Source: Megalobrama amblycephala
Lineage: Eukaryota > Chordata > Actinopteri > Cypriniformes > Xenocyprididae
DNA length: 64,000 nt
Direction: 5' to 3'
Assembly: GCF_018812025.1 (NCBI RefSeq)
Contig: NC_063052.1
Location: forward strand, 27,944,354 to 28,008,353
Shown piece by piece: positions 45,648 to 57,689 of this stretch (position 1 is its first letter; the number at the start of each line of letters is the position of its first letter). Made by a program: the position numbers and the translations under genes. The notes under the pieces were generated by a model. It had not been told where the DNA came from, searched no databases, and was given only the letters and a program-made list of their open reading frames with translations.

Positions 45648-45776
45648 GTGATCCAGATGCTGCTGACGTGAGCCAACCCCGCAGTCTGCTTTCGTCACCA
45701 CTAGAGTTTGGTGTGTGATCCAGATGCTGCTGACGTGAGCCAACCCCGCAGTCTGCTTTCGTCACCTCTAGAGTTT
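45648..45776 (+). repeat. 63-bp tandem duplication
   Basis: The unit with GTTTGGTGTGTGATCCAGAT and GCCAACCCCGCAGTCTGC occurs twice with one or two changes, followed by the start of a third copy. Confidence 0.9.
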
Positions 45777-45929
45777 GGTGTGTTCCAGGCTTTACACTAC
45801 AGAGAGGCAACTCAAGAAAAAAGCTCTGTAAAGCAGTTCTGTTCAAAGGGTTTTAGCTCTAACTCCCTGTGACCCTTTAAAGGATTAGTGATTTTAGATG
45901 ATTGATGGAAACTATATAGCCTTTTGTTA

Positions 45930-46277
45930 TTTAGATTATTATTATTATTATTATACCAATACTATATTATTATTGTACTAGTCACTATTTAATTTACTAT
46001 TTTTATTATTGTCTTATTCTGCAATTGATATTACATTGTATTTGCTATTATTATTATTATTATTATTATTATACCAATACCATTATATTATTATCGTACT
46101 AGTCATTATTTAATTTACAATTTTTACTACTGACTAAATTATTCTGTAATTGATATTACATTGTATTTGCTATTATTATACCAATACCATTATATTATTA
46201 TTGTACTAGTCACTATTTAATTTACTATTTTTACTGTTGACTATATTATTCTGCAATTGATATTACATTGTATTTGC

Positions 46278-46311
<34 letters not shown>

Positions 46312-46372
46312 CCAATACCATTATATTATTATTGTACTTGTCACTATTTAATTTACAATTTTATTACTGTCA
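45930..46372 (+). repeat. four tandem units of about 115 bp ending in (ATT)n
   Basis: Each unit contains ACCAATACCATTATATTATT, CTAGTCACTATTTAATTTAC and GATATTACATTGTATTTGCT, then an ATT microsatellite of varying length. Non-coding. Confidence 0.9.
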
Positions 46373-46764
46373 TGATCTTTGTCTGTGTTTATTACTGTTA
46401 TTATGTCATGATTTGTAGTGGTTTATTGATATAGCGCCTTTCTGAAAATGTAATCTGACGTTGTCGGAGTTTTGAGAACCAGGCGATCACCGGATGCTCA
46501 GCGCTCATGTACCCCATGAGAGCTGCCTTACCTCGGCAAGTCCTTCTTACATATGCCGCTGGCTCCTTTTGGCTGAGAGCAAAGTGACGTTTCATAACTT
46601 TATATATTTAGGCTATTTAACTTTTGTATCTAAAGTGCTGATTTTGTACGCTTGACTGAATTGTTTGCTTTATTTCTTATTGTATATTCTTATACCTTTT
46701 TATAATGGCTATTATTGATCATTAAAACTGACATTTAACAAAAAGAGACAGGGTTGTGATTTAT
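46373..46764. other. inner part of the right inverted arm, gene-free
   Basis: 46400-46595 is GC-richer without a recognised motif. From about 46690 the sequence matches the left arm near 40050 in reverse orientation. Confidence 0.4.
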
Positions 46765-46772
46765 GTTGTAGC

Positions 46773-49700
46773 CAAGGCCGGACTTACCATTGGGCTTGAC
46801 TGGGCTCAAGCCCATGGGCCCCGCCCAATAGGGGGCCCCCCCCATTTACGTTAGATTTTTTCAATAATATGTCAGTCATTTAATTTTTCATTTAAAGTTT
46901 GTTGATTGGACTAGCATTGTTACCTGATCCTGCCCTGCAATGAAAATTTTAATTTAATTAGCTAAATTAAATCAGTCATCTTGAGGTTTGCTGATTGGTT
47001 ATTGGCAGTTACGCAGTGCCTCGTTTACTGCCAATGAAAAAACCTGTCTGCATTAGACAGTGATGTAATGGCGGACAAATGGTATCAGAGTGGCGCGCTT
47101 AAAAGAAAATTAAAGAATGAAAGACAGCAACGCAAAAAGGAAATTATCAGTAAAATGAAAAGGATTACTGGATTTTTTACACCCATGACACCACAGCTTG
47201 ATGTGCAAGCAGAGAATCCAGGGGACAACAACCCAAACCCGTTGGAAGAAACGGTTGGAGACGATTTGAATTCACGAGCAGGGGAGCCCATCAATGAATC
47301 ATCATCTCTTCAGTCAGAAACAGCGACCGAACAATGTCCATCTACAGATTCTTTATCCACTGATCCTGCTCGCTGGGGTAAAATTGATGAAAGCGTGCGT
47401 CCTTATTGGGCGCGAAAAGGTCCGGAGTCCGTTCAAAATAAGGATGCTAATGTAAAGGCTTCTGAACGCCACTACAAACATCAGAAGAGACTGTTTTCTA
47501 AAACTCATTTCAAATGCAAGCATTTGAATGGTGAGTACTTGCCCAGAGAATGGTTGCTCTACTCACCATCCACCGGTTGTGTGTTTTGTTTTGCTTGCCG
47601 CCTTTTTGGCGAGGGTGACGGTCAACCCTTTTTGAGTCTGGCTATAATGACTGGAAACATGCTACCAGACGCATTGCCGAGCACGAGAATAGTGACAGTC
47701 ATAGAAAGGCTATGTTTAATTATATCAACAGAGCAGCAGCTGATGGAGTTATAGATTCTCAACTTAAAAAGCAGTTCGAGTCGCAATGCAATTATTGGAG
47801 TGAACTTTTGCAAAGAGTGGTTGCAGTTGTAAAATTTCTGTCAGAGCGGGGATTGGCTTTCCGAGGCTCCAGTGAAATATTTGGTCGAGCTGACAATGGG
47901 AATTACATGGGAATCCTGGAACTGATCAGTGAATTCAACCCATTCTTGAAATCACACATACAGTTATATGGCAACGCTGGGGTAGGAACCCCCTCATATC
48001 TCTCATCAAAAACATGTGACGAATTTATCGAGCTAATGAGCAATAGAGTGCTTTCTGAAATCATTGCTGAAGTGAAAGTGACAAAGTACTTTTCCATTTG
48101 CATCGATTCAACTCCCGACATGACGCACATTGATCAGCTTACATTTATTATAAGGTATGTTTCACCCGAGGGCCTCGTAGAAGAGCGATTCTTAAAATTT
48201 CTCCCTATATCTAGCCACACAGGGAAGGCACTCTGTGATGCAGTGCTCACAGTTTTACATGAGATGGACATAGATATTAGTAACTGCCGTGGACAGTGCT
48301 ATGATAATGCCGCAAACATGGCAGGAGTGTACAACGGGCTCCAAGCTCACATCAAAGACATTAATCCACTAGTAGAATGGGTGCCGTGCGCCGCGCACAC
48401 GCTTAATCTGGCTGGAGTTAATAGCGTGAACTGCTGCACAGAGACCGCCGATTTTTTTAACTTCATTCAGACTTTGTTCAACTTCTGCTCGAAATCCACA
48501 GCTAGATGGAAGGTGGTAACTGCAGGATTGCAGCCTAATGAAAACCACCGCATTGAGACCCTAAAATCTCTCTCTGACACCAGGTGGGCTGCGCATGCAC
48601 AGGCCACCAAGGCACTGTGCAGAAATTATGCCAATATTCAAGAGTCACTGATGAACATTGCAGAAGACAGCAAACAGAACCCGACAACACAAAATGATGC
48701 TTGGTCACTGCATAAAAAAATGAACAGACTTGAGACTGCTTTTCTTTGTACTATGTGGAATTATGTTCTCCAACGCTTTCATGGGACAAGTGTTGCACTT
48801 CAAGCTGTAGACCTGGACCTGTGCAATGCTGTTGATTTGGTGAGGTCACTGCGGGAATATATTGTTGGTTTGAGAGATGAATTTGATTTGTTTGAAGACC
48901 AAGCAAAAGCGATGTCTCCCACCGTTTCAGAAACATACAAACAAGACAAACAAAGACAAAGAAAACGCAAGACTCACGTGGGTGAGTCTGCAACACCTGA
49001 GGTTCACTTATCAGGAAGAGAACGGTTCTCATCTGGTGTGTTTCTAGTTGTGATGGATAGGCTGCTGGCTGAACTTGATCGCCGTTTTCAGTCCTATAAT
49101 GACCTCAACAGCACTTTTGGTTTCCTGAACAACATATCTACCCTCTCTGCAGAACATCTTCATAAAAAAGCAGCAGATCTACAGAAGAGATACCACACTG
49201 ACCTGGAAAATGAATTTTGCGAAGAAATCATCCAGTTCAAAGAATTCATCTGCCATGATGAGCCATCATCTGCTAGGGAACTTCTTTTGTGCATTAAAAA
49301 AAGAAAACTACAGACCATCTTCCCAAACGTGGATGTTGCTCTCAGACTTTATCTGACATTACCAGTCACAAATGCAAGTGGGGAGCGCAGTTTCTCCAAA
49401 CTGAAACTAGTAAAAAATAGACTAAGATCCACAATTGTCCAGCAGAAATTAAATAATCTCACTCTGATGTCAATTGAGAGTGACCTTCTACGTAAGGTGG
49501 ATTTTACTGATTTGATCAAAGACTTTGCTGCAAAGAAATCCAGAAGATGCCACTTCTAAATAGTACTATGTTAATATCTTTAAAATGAGATGACATACAT
49601 GAAGTCATAACCTGATTACCTTTCTCTCTCTTTCTCTACCTTGCCTGTTGTTGTTTTAAAATGATCAGCCTCTGGATTCTGTTGTTGATGTCTTGCTTTC

Positions 49701-50914
49701 TTAAGATATGATAGTGTACTATTTTTATTTTATTTTATTGACTGTACATTTCTAATGTGTGTGCATAGTTTAGATTTTTCACTACAACACTTACGTACTG
49801 CACGCACACACACACAATTTATCTTGCACTTTGTTCAATGAGTTATTTTGCTATATTCTTGCAATTGAAGGCACTTCCTATATTAAAATTGCTATCTTAT
49901 ATTAGCCTACCACTAAATTTGAACAAAGTTAGGCATGTTCTATGAAGTTCTATTTATGTATTTTTGCTAGAGTACTAAATTACATCTAATGATCTTTAAA
50001 ATGCCATGGTAATGAGAAAATGCTTATTTAATTTTGTTATATATTATTCTCTAAGATTGTAATTTATGTGATGTAGTAGACATACTGTAGGTCAAAGTCA
50101 GCCTAACACTGCCTATATGTATACTGGAGATGTATATAATCTATACAATATGTCAGTACTTACCAAGAACATTTTTTTTAAAAGATTTATACACTCATAG
50201 ATTTAGCTATTTATATGTAATACAAATGATTTGTAATGATTGCAACCTTACAAGGTATTTGTTTGTTTTTCAATATGTTTTCCAGGTAAATAAGTGTTTT
50301 ATTCTCATTCTGACCAAGATATTTGTGCATTGCAATAAACACCATGATCACTTTGAACTTTTTTAATCATTATTTATTTATTAGAAAAACTTTTTTAATC
50401 ATTGATCATATAAATAAATTATAACGGTCTTTTTTTTTTAACATGTAACTCTGTATACTGTACTAGTCACCTTTTGAAAGTAGCTTTGCACTTCAAATAA
50501 CGATTGGATCGATTATATTGTTACGCCACCAGATGGCGACAAATGACTTAAAAAACATTTGTCATTGAATCGTTCATTCAGGAGATTCGTTCAAAATGCT
50601 GATTCATCTATGAAACAAGTGTATTTGATTGAGGAATTGAATCATTCATTCAAACCCAAGTTTTTTTTAATAAATGATTCAGATTAATTAAACATTTTTA
50701 TAGACTTCAGCAATAAACATAAATTATGTTATTTTGTTTAGTTGTTTGTTCAGAATCGTGATCTCTATTTTTATTCTCAGTTTATCCAGAATTGTGTAGC
50801 TCTAATACATAGCTTGTGTATGTACCATTTTGTTCTATTTAAAGTAATGTATAGAAGGTAGGGCCCGAAAGTGACTCAAGCCCAGGGGCCCCCACCACCC
50901 TAAGTCCTGCCCTG
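46773..50914 (+). mobile_element. hAT transposon with ZMYM1-like transposase
   Basis: Ends CAAGGCCGGACTTACC and, inverted, CAGGGCAGGACTTAGG. GTTGTAGC is duplicated at 46765-46772 and 50915-50922. 4.14 kb. A related uninterrupted site exists at about 39955-39975 in the left arm. A different hAT family from the one at 27120 (distinct ends and protein). Confidence 0.93.
47068..49559 (+). pseudogene. hAT transposase (TTF finger, DUF4371, hAT dimerisation), one frameshift
   Basis: Starts MADKWYQSGALKRKLKNERQ with a basic N-terminus. The TTF-type zinc finger (FKCKHLNGEYLPREWLLYSP, then VFCFACRLFG) lies around residues 140-190. The frame breaks at a run of five T (47629-47633) and resumes on another frame, which is then open for over 600 codons to TAA at 49557-49559. 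That part holds the RNase-H-fold core (YFSICIDSTPDMTHIDQL, CYDNAANMAG, CAAHTLNLAG, SLSDTRWAAHA) and the dimerisation domain (LTLPVTNASGERSFSKLKLV). It appears intronless. Apart from the single frameshift nothing essential is visibly missing, so it may be a recent casualty or a sequencing error. Confidence 0.92.
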
Positions 50915-50922
50915 GTTGTAGC

Positions 50923-51338
50923 CTATTTCATTTCATTACAGTGAAGATAATCAGAGTATGCACAAATAGTCTTACATTTAATATTTTTAAAATATATACG
51001 AAAAGAGGCAGGGTTGTTTAATATTTCGTTTTGTTATAAATAGGCCTATGCCATTGCAGACATTGCAGATAATCAATCACTTGTTGCCTGAGGCTATTAA
51101 TGTTTTTGTTTGTTTGTTTTTTTTAAATAAAACGAAAAGAGGCAGAGTGGTGTTTTATAACAAATTTCGTTTTATTGTTGGCTAAAATATACAAACAGAG
51201 ATAACCGGTAAAGCCAGAGCAAGCTGAGTGACATTATCAAGTACGCTGCTGTTCCATTTGCAGAATCACCGGACTTGCCAAGTCCTAACTACCAAGGACG
51301 CGAGTCCGAACTTTGCGAACTTGGTTTTGAGAAACGCC
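50923..51338. repeat. outer part of the right inverted arm
   Basis: Matches 38556-38805 and 39790-39960 in reverse. Contains the repeated ACGAAAAGAGGCAG unit twice. Ends at GAAACGCC. Confidence 0.65.
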
Positions 51339-52060
51339 TTGTGTTCCCTGTATCTCCTCTGTTGTTTGTGCACCTCATGTTCCCCTGCTGCACCACTTGT
51401 TTGTTACCATGGACACTCACTGAACCACACCCCCTTGTTAACTCGTTATCTTGTTAAGCTTGTTTGTGCCTGTGTATAAGTAGTCCCTGTGTTTCACTCA
51501 TTCCCTGTTAAGTATTATGTCTTTAGCTACTGCACTTCTTTTTGTTTTACAGGACACGTTCGTGCTGTTGCCACAAATCGACAAGCTGATCCTCCATCTC
51601 TGCTGTCCAAATCCATTTAACTTTTTGCTGCACCATGACTGTGTTTGTTAAGCTTCTGTCTGTTCACTTTCTGATTGGATATTGTTTTGTTTCAAGTGAT
51701 AATCTCCAGAGTGTGCGCATGTTTGTTCTCGGGGTTCCCCCCACACATCAGGATTTCTGATCAACATGTTGAATATTTACGATTCGCGATCGGGGCAGCT
51801 CCGACGTTCTTCCGAGCAGATTCAGTCACTCTTAACACACCTCAGCCCGATTATCTTGTGGTGTGTACCCAGCACATTTGTTTAACAAATATAAATGTAA
51901 ACGTTATTTTTGTTTTTATTCTGAAAAACCACAGTTCGCCAGTTTATTTGCATTAATTTACAGCGCATTCTTGCCCTCAGCAATACGGCAGACCGTTGAC
52001 GTGTCGCAGCAACGTTCCAAAGCGGCCAATAGGGCATCTAGCCTATGTATGTATTATGTC
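51339..52060. other. LTR-like and THAP-family-like fragments, no gene
   Basis: 51340-51660 resembles a gypsy LTR (GTGTATAAGTAGTCCCTGTG as a TATA/start region) without clear ends. 51990-52075 is similar, inverted, to 40320-40385 upstream of the THAP gene. Short ORFs here are not convincing. Confidence 0.35.
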
Positions 52061-52565
52061 TAGATGGGGTGGGCTATGAACACGTAATATGAGTGATATG
52101 TGGTGTGAATGATCTTCCTCTGAGTTATAACAGCGCTTGCAGAAGTGAAAACAAAGGGAGACAGCACTGGAAGCTAATATACTCAGCAGATTGCATAATC
52201 TAAAAAATAAATAAATAAATGATGATTCTGTCTAAAGAAATGTGAACTAAATCATTTAAATATACCCTTACATTCACAAAGAAGCGCACATGCAGTCAGA
52301 ATTTTGAGAAGAAAATACGCAATTAACACTTCTTTGGGGTTTTACAGAAAAGTCATATAACTAGTAGTGTAATAAATTACTGTTGCCAGGAAGTAGCAAG
52401 TAATAGTACTAATTTTGAAAGGAGTAATGAGCAATGGGCAATAAATAAATTTAAAAAATAAAAAAAATACAAATAAAATAAAAAAAAATAGTAACAAGCC
52501 CAAAACTGGTCTCTGGTCACATATTGCCTTGGATTTTTTTTTTTTTTTTTTTTTTCCCAAACTCT
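52061..52565. other. AT-rich, gene-free
   Basis: A- and T-rich runs (52200-52225, 52450-52490) and a T-run at 52535-52555 that abuts the ORF on the right. Confidence 0.4.
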
Positions 52566-53160
52566 CTATCTAGTGGTACAAATGTGATCCTCGTCATAGC
52601 GATGCTTCTCCAAAGTCCTATTCATTTTCCTTCCCAAATTCCCATCTACCAGAGAGAGATGGCCTGAATGGTCATAGATCACATATTCTTGATACATGGG
52701 TTTCTGGAGAACATGGTTTCTAACTGGAAGCCCCAGTTCATCACTTTTAGAGGGAATTCTTTCGATTTGATCTCTCTGGTGATGACTCTTGCTTGTCCCT
52801 GACTCTTCTTTATTGTTCTTCCCAGTCAGTTGGAGTTTTGGGATCTGAAACCTGCCTCTCACCTTCACTTCTCTTTTCAGAACCTGACAGCTGTGGTTTG
52901 TGTCAGCAGTATGGTGGAAGAGGGCTAAAGGACGGTTTGGAGGAAAGTCTTTGCTTACAATATAATCTTTGATACATGAATACTGCGATAAACATATTGT
53001 AATTTCATAACATACTTCCATTCTGTGTTTTGTGTCCCATGGGTATATTGTGGTACTTGTACTTTCCAGATGCATAATGTCTGTGTATACTGTCAAGTTG
53101 AGCACAGAAAGTGTTCTGTATTCTGTATCTTGTAGACTAGTCTTGTATCTTAGTAGTACT
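52566..53160 (-). CDS. unrecognised ORF or retrocopy exon
   Basis: Open on the minus strand for at least 195 codons. It includes TIYPWDTKHRMEVCYEITIC, CIKDYIVSKDFPPNRP, VKVRGRFQIPKLQLTG and a basic C-terminus ending CTTR. Composition is balanced and protein-like, unlike the repeat-derived frames elsewhere. No start codon is certain: a GTG at 53105 is internal and the frame stays open upstream until a repeat near 53190. The stop is followed within 20 bases by a run of over 20 A on the minus strand, as in a processed retrocopy, but no AATAAA is seen. It could also be a terminal exon of a host gene or transposon. It is on the same strand as the STAC-like exons but is not part of that protein. 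Confidence 0.4.
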
Positions 53161-53189
53161 ACATCTTGTTTGCATTACTTTCAGATATA

Positions 53190-53360
53190 GGGGTGGTTTC
53201 CCAGACAGGGTTTAAATTAAGCCAGGATAGGCCTTAATCTAGAGTAGTTAATTGTGTCTTAATCTGTGTTTCAGAAAGCCATTTTTTAAATACAGATTAC
53301 TAAAACCTGGACTATGGAGTCCAGACTTAAAATAAACTTGATTAATTTAAAAATAACTGT
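53190..53360. mobile_element. SINE- or MITE-like repeat (TTTCCCAGACAGGGTTTAAA)
   Basis: GGGGTGGTTTCCCAGACAGG starts a repeat whose other end type (CTGTCCGGGAAACCGCCCC) occurs at 57890. Common in fish introns. Confidence 0.45.
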
Positions 53361-53646
53361 GCTAATCTGAATTAGCATGAGTGAGGTTGCCTAGAAAACA
53401 TGGAATGAACCAAGAAAAGCTTAAAATTGCATGGAACTGAGAAGCAAATCCAAGCAAAACAATGGCAGCAGAAAAAGACTGCAATCTCAAAAAAAAACCA
53501 AAAAAAACCAAAAAAAAAAAAAACAAATTTACTAAACAAGAGACAGATCTTTTAAAGCAAGCAAAATACATCAGCTGTGAAAAAAAAGAAATGCCTGGAA
53601 ATCTGTTTGTAATGAATTCTATAATATATATATATATATATATATA
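53361..53646. other. A-rich stretch and (TA)n, no gene
   Basis: A-run with CCA interruptions at 53488-53525 and a (TA)n at 53624-53646. The Lys-rich ORF here is low-complexity. Confidence 0.5.
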
Positions 53647-54007
53647 CTACCGTTCAAAAGTTTGGGGTCAGTAAGATATTTTTTATGTTTTAAAAGAAGT
53701 ATCTTCTGCTCACTAAGCCTGCATTTATTTGATTAAAAATACAAACAAAAACAGTAATATTGTGAAATATTATTCCAATTTAAAACAGCTGTTTTCTATG
53801 TCAATATACAGTAAAGTGTAATTTATTCCTGTGATCAAAGCTGAATTTTCAGCATAATTACTTCAGTCTTCAGTGTCACATGATCCTTCAGAAATCAATC
53901 TAATATCATGATTTTTAATCAAATAAAAGCAGGCTTGGTGAGCAGAAGATGCTTCTTTTAAAACATTAAAAAAAATCTTACTGACCCCAAACTTTTGAAC
54001 GGTAGTG
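53647..54007. mobile_element. Tc1/mariner-type MITE (ACTACCGTTCAAAAG family)
   Basis: Left end CTACCGTTCAAAAGTTTGGG and right end CCCAAACTTTTGAACGGTAG are inverted, with TA beside each. A longer inverted pair (CAAAxAAAxGCAGGCTTxGTGAG type) lies inside. A degenerate piece of a second copy occurs near 55285-55345. Confidence 0.85.
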
Positions 54008-54535
54008 TATATATTATTAAGATTATTATTATTAAGATTATTAATGCTTTTGTTTTGTCTTTATAGCAACAAACTAAACATAACTATTTACACATGTGAT
54101 GATCAGTGTTGGCAGTCTAGAAATGATACTGGTTTGATCCAAAGCACTATCATGGTTGTTTCATTATGTAAAAAAGGTGATTTTTGTTAGCAGGTCCTCA
54201 ACCCAAGCACAAGCTCTACACTTCACCACAACGGTAATCTCCAAAAAATACTAACATATCAAAAACTTTTACATAATAGAACATTAAACAGTAAAACGTC
54301 TCTCCATATTCTCATCTTTCTAAAAAAATGCATAAAATAACACTTTTTCAACATTTACTCTCCCACTTCAGCCCGGTGAAAAGCATGATGGGAAGTGAAA
54401 GTCCTGTTTGATAGAGTTACTTGACTGAAACATTATTTCAAAATGAAAGCATCAAGTGAGTTCTAGTAACCATTTCAAATCAATTTAACATGATGCAATC
54501 AGATTTGAACCAGAAACAATGGTGTATATCAAAAT
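54008..54535. other. gene-free intronic sequence
   Basis: No motif recognised apart from short (TTA)n at 54010-54040. Confidence 0.4.
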
Positions 54536-54539
54536 AAAT

Positions 54540-56485
54540 GTGACCAGTCACGGAAAGTAGGGACACAAGTCGGTTCTGGGGCATTTTGGGTTATTCGCAG
54601 ATTCTGAAAGTGTAGCCTCCAAGCATTCCAACGATGTGTAACACATGGAAATCTGATAATATTTGGAGAAGTTGTGGCCATTTGAAGGTAGGCACTCAAA
54701 AAAGCTCTAAAGGGAGAAAAACCCCTTTAAAGTTTCTGCAATTCTCACCTGTTCTCACCTGCTGGGAGTGACAATAGGGCTCATTTACATCTCATTTAGA
54801 TAAGCCATACCCCCTGTAAAGCTCCCCTCTGTAAAGCTGCATGGACCGCATACTATTAATAATAAAGGATAATGTGCATTGTAAATGTCAGTAATTTATC
54901 TTTTTTGACTTTTATAAAAATGATTTAGAGGCTGAAAATGATTTAGAGATAACATGTTGCAAGACACTCCTTTAAAATCTGGCCATCATTTTTAATGTTA
55001 TTATTTTAATGTTTATGTAAAGAAAAAGTACATATTGATGCTAATTTTATTTGTTATTTGCTGGTTTTCTACATAAAACTTGGTGAATTGATTTCATTGT
55101 GTAGCATTAGGACTTTTTGAACAGGATTCTGTGATAACCGTGATCATTTTGGTCACTATAATCATTAAATGAAATTTTCTCACCTGAGAAGACAAAAGAA
55201 TCACATAATAATGACCTGAAATGACTTGCATAATAATGAGGCCTTTCAGTCTGTGAAAAAACCCTTTGTGATGATGTATATCAAACATACAGAAAAAACA
55301 GCAATACTGTGAAATATTATTACAATTTAAAATAATGGTATTATATACTTTAAAATATAGCCTGTGTCTGAACAATTATGTTACCTCTGTGGCATTTCAT
55401 ATAGGCTTTTAGCTTAAAAGCATGCACATTTGGAGAATTGATGGATTCTCATATCTTTATGTCAATTTTCTATACAGAGGAGTAATATTTATTCAATATT
55501 TATTGTCATCACTATGAGTGCTGGATTCTGTGTTTTCAATTCATACTTGCAGCCGGAGGGCGCTCTGTGCACATTTAGTCCACAAATTCATCCAAAGAAG
55601 AACAGGAACCAGGAACTAACGGCATGTCTTCTAGAGGTCGCTAACCATGGCTTTAACATACAGATCAACACTTTTCAAGACAATAAATACACAAATGAGA
55701 CAATGTATGCATGTATTGCCTCAGAATTTGCCTTTGAATAGCGCTCCCTCTGTGGGCGTGGCCGCATTAGTGGGTAATGAGCTGAATCACGGACTTCTGA
55801 CATGGCTCTCTTTTCATACAGATTACATAAACACAGAATGTTTGTTTTCGATTTGACTTACCTGATTTAAAATCTGACATTTCAACGTGTCTTTAGAAGT
55901 GTATTTTTTTGTGATTAGTATTCACTAAGTTACAGTTCATTTTCTGAGAACTATCAGATTGGACTTCGTTCAGAGGGAGACGAGAGATCACGCATCATGT
56001 TAGTTTTCTTTATTTTACAAAAAGCACAACTTTTAGTTTTTACTCTGAGTGTACACAAATAAACGAAGACATTCTATAGTTTCAATTGATATATTACTTA
56101 TGTCTCTATGACAAAAAATGACGGAGTATTTTAAGTCTGTTTTGCTGCAATGTGCACAATAAGTAGCCACGCTTCCCTTGGAGGGCGGGGGCAATAACAA
56201 AAGAAACAAAAGCCGGCTATCCAGTATGGAAATACACACAGACAATGACAAGCCCCTACTGCGTGCTAGAATCTCTGAAAACAAGCCGATTTCAACCTCA
56301 AAATGTACGCTTTTAAATATACCAAAACTGCTATCTCAAACATGGAGAGGCTTCTTCGTGATCTCAACTAACAGATTCTGCAAAAAAACGAAAATCACCA
56401 ATTTTGAAAAAAAAAACAAAAACAAAAAAAAAACGCTTCTTTCTCATTTTGCTCGATAGTGTCCCTGGTTTCCGTGACGGGTCAC
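54540..56485. mobile_element. 1.9-kb inverted-repeat element (GTGACCAGTCACGGAAA)
   Basis: Left end GTGACCAGTCACGGAAAGTA and right end, inverted, GTGACCCGTCACGGAAACCA, followed by a shared GGGACAC. AAAT lies on both sides (54536-54539 and 56486-56489), a possible 4-bp target duplication. Contains only short frames; one at 56178-56459 is plus-strand and unrecognised. Superfamily not determined. Confidence 0.6.
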
Positions 56486-56872
56486 AAATTGTTTAAATAA
56501 AGTGAACAGCATAAAAAAAAACTAATATATATATATATAGACACTATTTTTAAGAAATCCTCAATGGCGAAATATATGACTAGAAAAAATATTCTGCAGG
56601 TGTATTTGAAATGTTTTAACTAATCATCTTGTAATGAATGTCATTTCAGTTCTACTTTCTGAGTATGAATTATCATATGCAGTAAAAGACAACAATACTC
56701 AAGTACTGTAAAAGGTTTTGCCACCAACTCAACTGACTGACTTCTCTCCTGTATGATTTCAGTGTCTTCAGGCCTTGCTGTACATGATTTATGAGCTTCT
56801 ACAACTTTTAACCTCCTAACTGAACTCCTTTCCACAAACTTATCATAGAAATAAAAACAGTGTAAATAAAAA
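56486..56872. other. gene-free, one possible minus-strand coding stretch
   Basis: 56690-56860 on the minus strand is open and protein-like (RLKVVEAHKSCTARPEDTEI, then ERSQSVELVAKP), preceded by an AG after a T-rich tract. It could be an exon related to the ORF at 52566-53160, but no domain supports it. Confidence 0.25.
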
Positions 56873-57060
56873 TGGTAACACTTTACAAAAAGGTCTCATT
56901 TATTAACATTAATGTATTAACCAACATCAACTAACAATGAGCAATATATTTGCTACAGTATTTATTAATCTTTGTTTATGTTAGTTAATAAAAATAGTCA
57001 TTAATTGTTAGTTCATGATAGTTCACAGTGCATTAACTAATGTTAACAAATGAAACCTTA
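56873..57060. mobile_element. GGTAACACTTTACA-type MITE
   Basis: Left end GGTAACACTTTACAAAAAGG; right end AATGAAACCTTATT is decayed. A second GGTAACACTTTACAATAAG end is at 57104-57122. Confidence 0.6.
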
Positions 57061-57122
57061 TTTTTTGTGCTTAAGATTAAAAGAAAACTGTTATTCATTT
57101 TTATGGTAACACTTTACAATAA

Positions 57123-57680
57123 GTGCAACCATAATCGCACTCTCTCAATATTCAAAGTGCAAATAAGACCAAATGTTTCTTTGATACAGAGCTAAGAGAT
57201 GGTTACAACTACATTGCCCAGCCTAAAATAGCTTTCATATTGAGAGATATCTGTATTCATCAGAGAGTCGCTTTCAAAATGCGGGGTATTGAAATCGCGT
57301 TTGAATGCGCGCTCGCGTTTTACTTTCACTTTCGTGATTGCGCTTACTCTGTAAATATGGAGCGGCGGCGACCGTTATCCAACTGGATTAAATGTTTTTT
57401 TATTTAAATACAAAGCAAAACGACAGTGGAGGCGTAATGTAAACGTAGCGGTGGCATATTCTTTCCAAATCATCCTAACCACTCTGTCATGGCAATATCA
57501 CGAGACTACTTTTCGCCTCAACGAGAAATCTGGTCACATTTTAGTCTGCCGAGATCTCGTGACACGAGATCTCGTAACACCCTAATACACATATATACGT
57601 ATACACACAGTGTATATCAATATAGATATATATCCAAGTAATACATGTGTCTTCTTTGAAACACAACGTTAATCTGAAGT
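57123..57680. other. gene-free; restriction-like palindrome
   Basis: GAGATCTCGTGACACGAGAT at about 57550-57569 is a near-perfect palindrome typical of a hAT-like end. No gene. Confidence 0.35.
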
Positions 57681-57689
57681 TAAACCTGT

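Larger units (their letters stand above)
38556..51338. mobile_element. composite element with long inverted repeats around a THAP gene
   Basis: The left arm (38556-38805 plus 39790-40050) is the inverted counterpart of the right arm (50915-51338 plus 46690-46772). Both end GGCGTTTyTCAAxACCAAG. The arms carry two or three copies of an AAAAGAGGCAGGGTTGTGTT-like unit. A gypsy fragment interrupts the left arm and a hAT the right one. Removing all nested insertions leaves about 4.6 kb, with about 0.5-kb arms around a THAP-coding core. No target duplication is seen outside the ends, so two independent copies facing each other remain possible. Confidence 0.5.

Noticed and set aside
53462..53674. Lys-rich 70-codon ORF
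   Set aside because: Encoded by an A-run with CCA interruptions and a TA microsatellite.
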